A stretch of 64,000 nucleotides of DNA from Maratus speciosus (taxonomy: Eukaryota > Arthropoda > Arachnida > Araneae > Salticidae). The notes beneath the pieces are model-generated. The model was given only the letters and a program-made list of their open reading frames with translations, did not search any database and had not been told where the DNA came from. Of the stretch, positions 1 through 9,283 are shown piece by piece. The stretch spans positions 189,685,556 through 189,749,555 of the forward strand of contig OZ010792.1 in NCBI GenBank assembly GCA_963932465.1. Reading direction: 5' to 3'. Position 1 is the first letter of the stretch. Every line of letters begins with the position of its first letter. The translations under genes were made by a program, and so were the position numbers.

Positions 1-888
1 AATTACGTAGGCGTGCGTTATACTCCGGTGCACGTTATACGTCGGATTTTACGGTAGTTAGAAATGAGAAAACTAGTTTGTACTAGTTTTCAAAAGGTTC
101 ATTATTAAATGTATATTGGATTTATGTGAAATGTAGAAAAGTAGAAATATACCATTTAACAAACTGGATAATCCCAGTTTAAAAAAATCATAGAAAACCG
201 TAAATTAAAAAAACATATCATAGAAAATAAATGAAGATGTGTAAAAATTATGTTGACACATACTATAAATATATCACTGATCAGAACAGAAATGAGAATA
301 GAAATAATATTGTTTGAATACTCAGTGAAAACACTGCATTACTAAGTACATACTGTATATAAAAAAATGGGAATCACATGATCGCATCCACATACGAAAA
401 CTTGAAAAAAACCCTGAAAACTATAGAATTTTTATAATTGTAAGATTCATTTATCATTATTTGCATAATATGTAGCTTACGAATTATATATTTAAAAATA
501 GTATATTAATACTTGTGAGTACGTGCCTCCATATATATTTTAAACATAAAAATATTTAAAGTACCATACCCTACTTTAATTAATGTATATGTATGATTTA
601 GGATGATTACCTCATATCCAAACAAATTTCAGCTACTTGAGAGTCAGAAACTAAATTTAAAGATTCTATTGCGCATTTACAGTAGCTATTAAAAAAAATC
701 TCCTATAAATAATATAATTGAAATACCGTAGAACATATTATTTTAAACTGAATTTAATTATTTTAATAAAAGATATAAAATAAGAATAATTGTTCTCATT
801 ACATGAGTTAAATTGAAAAGAAATATCAAAATTACCACGCTCATGCATGTGTCAGATTTTGCAAGAACGATTAACAGATAAAAAAATG
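1..888. other. AT-rich intergenic DNA, no gene seen
   Basis: All six frames are closed by frequent stops and no domain motif, splice-flanked coding stretch or RNA gene is recognisable. The base composition is strongly A+T with short A and T runs, like the rest of the window outside the elements. Confidence 0.6.
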
Positions 889-1163
889 TTAAAAAGCAGA
901 AAACCAACGTTTAAAAAATGAACAAATAATAAGTGAAAAGCAGCAAACAGCTGTTTCGAATCTACAAGCGAGATTCTTCTTCAGTGCAAGATAGAGCAAG
1001 ACACAGCGTGCTAGAAAAAGGAAGGCTGAGCTCTTCTAGCACGCTGTGCCTTGCTCTATCTTGCATTGAAGAATAATCTCGATAGTAGATTCGAAACAGC
1101 TGTTTGCTGCTTTTCACATATTATTTGTGCATTTTTTAAACGTTGGTTTTCTGCTTTTTAATA
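889..1163. repeat. Foldback made of two inverted Penelope-like element tails
   Basis: Two arms of about 130 bp are near-perfect reverse complements around a short centre near 1020-1030. Each arm carries the 3' tail of the Penelope-like elements found at 5121-6428 and 6429-11878, including GAAACAGCTGTTTGCTG and AAACGTTGGTTTTCTGC. The right arm continues outward into sequence shared with 11846-11878, so the tail probably extends to about 1190. No coding part remains. Penelope elements often show partial and inverted copies, which may explain the structure; it could also be a non-autonomous derivative. Confidence 0.75.
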
Positions 1164-3146
1164 ATCCTGCACAAAGGCTTTAATTGCTATTTTAAAGAGA
1201 AAAATGTATTATATATTCCGGTACAAATATTGAGACTATATTTTTCTGCTTTAAGTATATTCACAGTATTAGCGTACCCAAACCTCACAAAGAAATCTTC
1301 GAGGATACCAAACATGAAACTACAATAGAATGAAAATTGAATACTGTAATGCCTGGTACGAGCAAATGGCGAAGTGAGAACGTACAAGAACAATTTTCAT
1401 CATTTTTAGAGGTCTCAATTCTTACGCTCGTATTTTCAGAATTTTTTTTTCTTTCATCTTTATACCTGGTGTATAATGCGCACTTGTAAATTTTAAAGAA
1501 TCTCTTGCATTAAAAATGCACGTTAAACGTCGAAAATATACGTAAATAATTTTGCAGAATTTCTATTTTTATCATGGTAAAAGAAATTCTAACGCCATTT
1601 AACCGTATGTACTTGTTCATATTTTTTTATTCAAAAATTTAAAAGAAATCGACCATGAATGTCAAAAGGATTCTTATTCTTAATCTCATTTTTATTCAGA
1701 AGTTATTCCTGAGCAAATAAATTCTTTCAAAAAGTGCAATAAAATGATTTCACAAGCATAAATTACAATGACAATTAAATTCTTTCTTCGTTTTCACTTT
1801 TGAAATTCAAGTAGCGTTTATTCTTTTCATATTGGTTTTTTTTTCAAACAGTTTTCATTAATTAAAGGACTTAGAAGTATTGATCGGCAACAGTAGTATG
1901 GTTGCCTTCACCTTTTTTGAAGAAATTTTGTTTTTGTCAAAATCCCATGTAAAATGTTGTAGATAAAGACGACATTCTGGAATTAGTATATGTTTTAGGA
2001 TTAATAATTAGTATTTATTGTACTTAGAGAAACTAATATTTTATGCAATAAAAAGAATCTTCATTATGGATACATTCGAGCAATATGTTTTTGGTTTTAG
2101 AGAAAATATGCATGAAATTGTAAAACTAAATGTAATATCGTAGAAATTATTAAGAATTGTTTAATTATAATTCATTTTTAATTGATTAAACTTTTCGCAG
2201 ATAACATTTTTTAGAAGTAAAATGTTTATTTTTAAAAATAATTTACTGAAACATATCAGTTATTTTGAAGTATATAGTCTTTATGCTGTTCCTTGTCATC
2301 TTCTTAAAACGTTACTAAAAAATTTTCTCTTTTAGAATTTGTTTAAAAATTAATATAATAGTTCAGTGTTTCACATTCGCGATCAATGTAATTTTCTTAT
2401 TTTAACTTTCTTGTCGGTGAAATGAATACACAAACGAAATCCAGAATTACAACTCGCACATAATTCTTTAACATCCGAGTAAGAATAAATAACTTTTTGA
2501 CGACTATAACAGAACTCCTAAAGAAACAATCTGATTTATTAAGTCTATTTGTTAGCTGAACTATAGTCACCTGTTGCATACACTAAATATACCGAATATA
2601 CACATGCGAGCTTGATGGGAATAGTAACCCTGCAACCCCAAAGACTAGACAAGCGGATGAACTGCGTTATTTAGAGTAAAATAGCTTTCTGAATGTTTAG
2701 ACTTTATGAAATTGTATACGTATGTAATCTTTATATGCATGTTGTATTTACAAATATTTTTATCGAATTATTTTAGTCAAAAATGTTTCGGTTGAATAAC
2801 AGTACTTTAATTTTAATATTACTGTTGTCGAATTTGTCAAAAAGGTCTAATTAATCGCAGAACATCTGCCATCGAGGCTAATGCTAGCATTCGGACATTA
2901 AAAAACATAACATATATCAAAATCTAGTTTGAGATAGTCAAAAAAGTAGTCGAATTATTTGTGCAGACCTGTATCAAATGCATACTTGCAGCAATACCAA
3001 ACATAAACGGCAATGCATTTAGTTTTTTGCGTATCCCTGTATCAAATTTTTTTTATATTCCGCAAACTTCTATTAATATACTAAATACAGTTCAGCAATA
3101 CAGTTCAACCAAATGAAAAATTACCCTTTAGAAATTTAAGGTCATA
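1164..3146. other. AT-rich intergenic DNA, no gene seen
   Basis: Nothing beyond the extended Penelope tail up to about 1190 is recognisable. ORFs of 60-68 codons at 1143-1393 and 2397-2579 have no motif, and those near 1187-1393 lie partly in repeat, so I treat them as chance ORFs. Confidence 0.55.
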
Positions 3147-3342
3147 CACTGTTAAACATTTTCAGCAAACTGCCATTTCATTCGACCGTTTTTATAGAAA
3201 ACGGTTACATAACCGCAATTTAACACTATTATTACCATATTATTTCCCCTAGTATGAACAGAATAGAATTAAATTACGGTTATGTAACCATTTTCTATAA
3301 AAACGGTCGAATGAATTGGCAGTTTGCTGTAAATTAACTGTG
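3147..3342. mobile_element. Palindromic MITE, TA-flanked
   Basis: This 196-bp element is nearly all inverted repeat. Both ends begin CACTGTTAA or CACAGTTAA read inward and continue through shared motifs such as GCAAACTGCCA and TTCATTCGACCG for more than 70 bp per arm. TA lies at 3145-3146 and 3343-3344, as expected of a Tc1/mariner-type target duplication. There is no coding capacity. Family assignment rests only on the TA flank and the CAC start. Confidence 0.75.
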
Positions 3343-3369
3343 TAGAAATAATTGTGTTTATGAGCTAAT

Positions 3370-3690
3370 AAACTCAGAAAAATGTACAATATATATGCTA
3401 TATCAGTGCATCATGGGAAACAAAATGTACATGACATTTAAAACTTTAAAACGATGTTAAAATCTTCCCGATAGTTTCGGCCAAACCACTTGGCCATTCT
3501 CAAGTGATTTCAAGAATGAACTGTCGATGGCTCGAATTCCAACCAGATGAAAAATGAGGGAAAATTGTCGATAAGATTTTAACATCGTTTTACAGTTTTA
3601 AATATCATGTATATATTTAAAAATAATGTATATTTTTATCTCGCATGATAAACTGACATAACATATATTTTTGTACATTTTTCTGAGTTT
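3370..3690. repeat. Imperfect palindrome, probable foldback element
   Basis: Two pairs of inverted segments nest. The outer pair at about 3371-3395 and 3664-3688 shares CTCAGAAAAATGTACA. The inner pair at about 3427-3467 and 3570-3612 shares AAAACGATGTTAAAATCTT. The loop holds about 100 bp of unrelated sequence. No coding region and no clear target duplication are visible, so this may be a decayed MITE. Confidence 0.55.
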
Positions 3691-4649
3691 TTTTAGATTA
3701 TTATTCACATATTACTCACAGTGTAAAGTCCACTTTTAAAGTTTTTTAAATACTACGAAGTAATATTTACGTATTTTTTGTGTAGTCTGTATATCACCAA
3801 TAGAATATATATACTACAATTATTATGCAAAAATTCAGTTAAACTTAAAAACGTATACTACAACTGAAGACATACTTCCAGCATTTATCACTCACAGACC
3901 GCCTCAAAAATTTATATCATTTTCATTATGTTTGAAATAGTATAACATGATCAAAATAACGCTGCAAACATTTTTTAAATAGATCATAATATAACGGATT
4001 TTTTTTCTGTGAATCTGTAAGTTAATTGTAAATGCGTTGCACCCTATATTCTACAAGAAGCATATATAGTGCATCTCAGATATACATAATAAATTCATTA
4101 TGTATGAAATAATCTAACATTGTTAAAATGCAATGAATACTATTTGTCCCATAAGCAAGCAATAATGTAACAGACTGCTTTTGATTGCCTCTATAAACGA
4201 ATTGCAAATGTTACACACTTTATTTTCAATAGCGAATATTCTGTCGTAAACCTAAAAAATATAGATCAGTACCATAGTATATCAAGTATGTCTACGATAA
4301 ATAGAGCACGAAAATGTGGCAAACAAACTGATCTCATAAACACTTTTGAAACGATATCGGAAAGCATTAAAATTAATCAAAATAATTGCAGGATAAAACA
4401 CTAGTTTTTAGAAATTATTAAAATAATGCAGTCTATAAAAGTTCTGGTATATCTATTTTCTTTTTTATGTGTGCCTGTCTCTTCTTTAACCGCTTACTTT
4501 AAAAAAAAAAAAAAAAAAAAAACCCTGAAAAAATCATCACATTTTTTGCAATCATATTGCATTTCATATCACGAAACTTGGAAAACTGCCAATCAAATAT
4601 GATATATAATTTAATTATGTATAATTTAATTATATATACTTTAATTATA
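3691..4649. other. AT-rich intergenic DNA with poly-A tract
   Basis: No gene is recognisable. A run of 22 A lies at 4501-4522. It is not preceded by anything I can identify as a retroposed gene or SINE body. Confidence 0.55.
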
Positions 4650-5459
4650 CAGGGTGTCCGGTCTCAACGGTGTCCAATGGCTAATTCCAAAACCGTTAGT
4701 CATAGAGATATAGTTCAATTACAAGAATGTTTTAAATCAGGTTAAGAAATATTTTAAAAGCGATTTAGGTCAATAAAAACATTTCTTAAAAAATTACGAA
4801 ATTTAAATTTTTATACGGTCCCCGGTCCTATAAGTCATATTTAGTAAAAGTTTCCTATTACACTGACAAGTAAGACAGAAAAAGTCCTATTCATATAACT
4901 CTAAAATTGAGCGACTTATGAAACTTTAAAAATGCATGACTTATGCCACTTTTCTGCACTGAAAACAAATGAGTTCGGCTTGGCTTTGAGGGGTCACATA
5001 CCAAGTGCTTAAAGTATTCGAAGATCTTATTACATGTGTATCTGCGCTTTGAAAAAGATCGTACCAGTATTACGTTTAAGTTAACATTTATTAAGTTTCA
5101 GATTGGCTAAAATAACATGTTTTTAAAAGCAGAAAACCAACGTTTAAATTGCACAAATAATACGTGAAAAACAGCAAACAGCTGTTTCGAATCTACTCGC
5201 GAGATTCTTCGTCAGTGCAAGATAGAGCAAGACACAGCGTGCTAGAAAAGGAAAGGCTGAGCAAAATGACAGAGACAATTTATAGACTGGATTATATACC
5301 CGATACGGGTAACAAAGGCGCCAAAAACAGCCAATGAGACAGAAGCAGATGAAACGAATGAGTGGACAAGTAGCGACATCTACCGAAGAACGAGAGAAAA
5401 AGAAACCAAAAGGGGAATTTAAATTAATGCATTCCAAATACTTGAAAAATCAGGAGTAC

Positions 5460-6059
5460 TAGATAAGTCATTGACTAAAGAGTGAGAATTTTTAATGATG
5501 TGATAAGCTTCCCAAAAATCAAGATCTTGGTTAGAAGAACATTTCTGGATAAGGATGGCTTAGGAAAAATTGAACCTATGTTGAAAAGACCAACAATGTT
5601 GAGCAATAGAAGAACGTTTAAGCTCCTGATTTTTAACATAACCTTCATGCTCTTTTAAACGAAATCTAAGAGAACGTTTAGTCTGCCCAATATAAGATAG
5701 ACCACACTGGCAAGAGATTTGATAAATACCCCAGTTATCTAGGCGATCAATGGGGTATTTAAGATTTGAAAAAGAGATTTTATTAACAGGAGAAAAATTA
5801 ACATTAAAATCAAACCTTCTTAAGATTTTAGCAACTTGCTGACTGATTTTAGGAAAAATGGCAACACAACTGAAGTATTCGAGTTGGAAGTAGAATGCTT
5901 TTCAGAATGATCGGGTTTCGTCAATTTCTTATAAATAAAATCTATAATATTAGAGGTATAACCACGATCAACAGCAATAGCTTTGATGTAATTAAGTTCA
6001 GCACTGAGTAACTGAGGAGTGGAACAGATATTGATAGCACGACAAAAAAAAAAATAAAA

Positions 6060-6101
<42 letters not shown>

Positions 6102-6335
6102 AAAAGTATTAAAAGCAGCGAATTTCTGGTTTGGAGGATGAGAACAATATCTGTGAGATGCGAGACTGACAGCAAAAGGTTTACGAAAGACGGTAGTCTG
6201 AAAACCATTATCGCATCGAATAACAAGGACATCCAGGAAAGAAAGACTGTTACTGATCTCAATTTCAGAGGTAAATTGAATGCAGGGATCAATGGAATTC
6301 ATAATAGAGAGAATATGATTAATATCCGAACTCAT
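5460..6335 (-). pseudogene. Penelope RT C-terminus plus GIY-YIG endonuclease, broken
   Basis: The upstream part (6335-5820) carries the Penelope post-catalytic region, with IQFTSEIE, SFLDV and TTVFRKP motifs shared with copy 2. The GIY-YIG domain follows at about 5740-5460: GIYQISCQCGLSYIGQTKR, then RFRLKEHEGYV, a histidine-rich AQHCWSFQHRF stretch, and DFWEAYHI near the end. GIY, YIG, the arginine and the late glutamate are therefore visible, and this copy is better preserved in the nuclease than copy 2. Decay is shown by a stop after the RFNFS motif, a frame change between the RT part and the nuclease, and loss of everything upstream of the RT palm end. An A/T microsatellite sits inside the RT part. 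A functional product is not expected. Confidence 0.8.
6066..6103. repeat. (TAAA)n microsatellite inside Penelope copy 1
   Basis: About eight TAAA units follow an A-rich stretch, within the RT-derived ORF on the minus strand. Copy 2 has only a short phenylalanine-rich link at the equivalent place (AFAFRAINIC), so the microsatellite expanded in copy 1 after the copies diverged. Confidence 0.85.
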
Positions 6336-6529
6336 TCAGCCAGGACATAAACATCATCAACATAACGAAGATAAAATGGAAATTTTAAAATTTCAAAAAG
6401 TTTGACCTCAAAATAGTGCATACAAATAGTGCAAATTCTTCGTATTTAAAAATCCCATAAATTAATTAACGATGGTCTTTATGTGGACATCCGAAGAGAC
6501 CCTTCCACTCGTGAAATGAAATATATTAA

Positions 6530-8004
6530 CCTTTTACCCGCCAACGTTCCACAAGTGGAACATAAACTATGTGGTGCTGTATCTTTTTAAGTATTTGTTT
6601 AATCTGTTTGAAATTTTTAATATATCTTTTTAAAAGATGTGTTTTAATGGATTAAAAATTATTTTTTTATAATTTTTTGTGGTTTCTATTTTGGAGCTTG
6701 TTGAAATGTAACGAAATGTAAATGTAGTAGACTCTGCTTTTTACTCTATCTATAACTTTAGAATTCAAATGTGAGTGCTGTGATGATTATTATTGTATTG
6801 CTTAGTGTTGTTTATTACGTTTTATGCATAAATGAATGTTTTATCCGATTTCGTTTTCGCTTTATGGCCATTTGAATGCCAATGTTCCACATGTGGAACG
6901 TTGGCGGTTCAGAATACAAAATTATCTTATTGTTACTTTTTTTAGGATCTTGATCATTTTTACTGGGCTCTCTCAGGCGATTATTTTTTTTTATTATTTT
7001 CGTACCAGTATTATTAAAGAATAAATTTTATCATATAAATCTCTTACACCTGTTGCCAAAGTGTTTGTGAAATATTTTTGAACCAATAAATGCCAATAAA
7101 ATCTACAAAAGAATTGCAGAAACAAGAAGAAGGAGATTTTGATTTTTATAGTGAAGGCAAAGTTGTTTGTGTACGATAGAGTGACAACAGTGTCGTTACT
7201 GTTATATCAAATTAGGAAGCTAACACGTCGCTAACTCAAAGTGGAACATGATATTCTCGAAAACTGAAGAGAGAAGTTTCAATCAAATAACCTTGATTGA
7301 TTAGATTGTATAATTGGAATATGGGTAGTGTAGAATTTTGGGATTATTTACTTGGAACATATCGTCCAGTACTTCGATGATAAAAATGGTGATGAAATCT
7401 GTTTGCAAATGAACTAAATATGGCTGTTGTTACTTGTTATGCAGTAGGTTCAAAAGAAACCCTAAGCCATTTGGAGTTTCGTCGTGAAATTGCGACTGTT
7501 GCCACAAAAATTGGATTTGATGTTGAGAAAGTGAATAGAAAGTCCTACTACTCCAGTAAGTATGGACATTATCACCTCATTGAGTAGCTATTGTTTTTAG
7601 TCTACTACTCAAGAAGATTCTCAAATCAACAGAAAAACATGAATAAATGGTGTGAATATTATGGAAAGCGTATGCATGAAAAATGTTTTCAGGCCTTTCA
7701 TAAACATTTTGCTGTTAGTGACTAGTTATCATGCTCCTAAAATAGAAACATTTTTTACTTTATCTTGTTTTTTTTTGTTTTGTTATGTGTGCAGTGCTAG
7801 TATGATTTCGAAAGAAAAATTCGCCAAAATGTACAAATTTTATTCGTACCGCCAACGTTCCACAAGTGGAACATACCTGTAACTCCACTTCTATTTTACA
7901 TAGCATCCCAAAATTCGGCATGCAACCTTAGAATTAATCTAAATCGTCTCAAAAATATTTTCTAATTAATTTGACAAGCAGTTCATGGTGCGGCGGGTAA
8001 AAGG
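6530..8004 (+). mobile_element. piggyBac-family element, decayed
   Basis: The element is 1475 bp, has 13-bp perfect terminal inverted repeats (CCTTTTACCCGCC) and is flanked by TTAA at 6526-6529 and 8005-8008, the exact target duplication of the piggyBac family. A decayed transposase lies at 7090-7540. Subterminal 16-bp palindromes of the form GTTCCACNNGTGGAAC occur at 6546-6561, 6884-6899 and 7857-7872. Removing the element and one TTAA restores an open Penelope RT frame across the junction, so it entered an already present Penelope copy. Confidence 0.9.
7090..7540 (+). pseudogene. piggyBac transposase remnant (C-terminal half)
   Basis: In shifting frames one reads motifs of the piggyBac DDE transposase in the expected order: GDFDFYSEGKVVCVR followed by a stop and SDNSVVTVISN, then YSRKLKREVSIK, then NMGSVEFWDYLLGTYRP (the family's MGGVDxxDQ region with the key aspartates replaced), and NMAVVTCYAVGS with LSHLEFRREIA. 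At least one stop and several frame changes separate them, and the N-terminal half and the cysteine-rich C-terminus are not recognisable. The protein cannot be active; any mobility depended on another copy. Confidence 0.85.
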
Positions 8005-8008
8005 TTAA

Positions 8009-8938
8009 ATCTGTCACCAAGTCTTCTCCCATTATTTCTGTTAACTTTAAGAAGTCTCTTATTCCTTCTATTGCGCATTGTGCCAGGTTTTATGCTTTAG
8101 CTAAGGTCCATAAACCTGACATTCCTTTCAGACCTATTGTCTCTAGTATTGGTACAGCTTCTTACAAGCTTGCCAAATATTTAGTTTCTGTTTTTTCTCC
8201 ACTTTTGAGCGGTAACTGTTTCACTGTTACGAATTCTTTTGATTTTTGAAAAAAAACTTCATAATTTTAAGCCACAGGCACACATGACGGTTTCTTTTGA
8301 TGTTAAATCATTGTTTACTAACGTTCCGGTTGAGGGGGCTTTAGATAACCTCAAGAAAAGGCTTTGTGAATTCCATTTCTCTTATTTTGAAATCGAGGAG
8401 CTTATCCTTCTCACTCGGGCTTGCTTGTCGCAAAATACTTTTGTTTTTAATGGAAATTGCTTTCGTATGATTGACGGCTATGGGCAATTCTCTTAGTCCA
8501 ATTTTATGCGATATTTATATGCACTATTTTGAGGTCAAACTTTTTGAAATTTTAAAATTTCCATTCTATGTTCGTTATGATAATGTTTATGTCCTGGCTG
8601 AAATGTATTCAGATATTAATCATATTCACTCTATTATGAGTTCCATTGATCCCTGCATTCAATTTACCTCTGAAATTGAGACCAATAATGGTCTTTCTTT
8701 CCTGGATGTCATTGTTATTCGATGTGATAATGGTTTTCAGACTACCGTCTTTCGTAAACCTTTTGCTGTCAGTCTTCCACCTCATAGATATTCTTCTCAT
8801 CTTCCTAACCAGAAATTCGCTGCTTTTAATGCTTTTGCTTTTCGTGCTATCAATATTTGTTCCAGTCCCCAGTTACTCAGTGCTGAACTTAATTACCTCA
8901 AAGCTATTGCTGTTAATCGTGGACCTCTAATATTATAG
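8009..8938 (+). pseudogene. Penelope reverse transcriptase core, broken
   Basis: From 8009 the frame gives ARFYALAKVHKPDIPFRPIV, the conserved Penelope RT fingers motif, then NSFDF. The ORF at 8239-8496 holds motif A (VSFDVKSLFTNVP) and the region before motif B, ending in DGYGQFS. An overlapping frame from 8471 holds MGNSLSPILCDIYM (motif B) and the palm strand YVRYDNVYVL, where the family's catalytic YVDD is replaced by YDNV, so the second catalytic aspartate pair is lost. The rest (IQFTSEIE, SFLDV, VFRKP) continues to 8938, where a frame is lost again. Breaks near 8236, 8475 and 8938 and the damaged active site mark a dead copy. Confidence 0.85.
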
Positions 8939-9010
8939 ATTCTATTTATAAGAAACTGACGAAACCCGTCCATTCTGAAGAGCATTCTAATTACAACTCG
9001 AATACTTCAG

Positions 9011-9283
9011 TTGTGCTGCCATTTTTTTCCTAAAATCAGTCAGCAAGTTGCTAAAATCTTAAGAAGGTTTGATTTTAATGTTATTTTTTCTTCTGTTAAT
9101 AAAATCTCTTTTTCAAATCTTAAACACCCCATCGATCGCCTAGATAACCGGGGTATTTACCAGATATCTTCCCAGTGTGGTCTATCTTATATTGGGCATC
9201 ATACTAAACCTGCTCTTAGATTTCATTTAAAAGAGCATGAAGGTTATGTTAAAAATCAGGAGCTTAAACGTTCTTTTAGGTAG
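9011..9283 (+). pseudogene. Penelope GIY-YIG endonuclease, interrupted
   Basis: Residues from about 9130 read RGIYQISSQCGLSYIGHHT, followed by RFHLKEHEGYV and LKRS, the GIY-YIG nuclease of Penelope elements. Copy 1 has QTKR after YIG where this copy has HHTKPA. The domain is cut at 9277-9283 by an inserted Helentron-like element; the next residues (FIAQHCWSFQHRFDFS) are found again at 11733-11780. The final part with the catalytic glutamate is absent, being deleted near 11808. Confidence 0.85.

Larger units (their letters stand above)
5121..6428 (-). mobile_element. Penelope-like element, copy 1 (5' truncated)
   Basis: Read on the minus strand, this holds the C-terminal third of a Penelope reverse transcriptase, a GIY-YIG endonuclease and the 3' tail, ending at the TTTTCTGC boundary near 5121. 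Similarity to copy 2 stops at about 6428, where copy 2 starts in the opposite orientation, so the two copies meet head to head. Both were inserted into the CAGGGTG element. The tail matches the foldback at 889-1163. Penelope elements encode one protein with RT and GIY-YIG domains, and this order is seen here. Confidence 0.85.
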
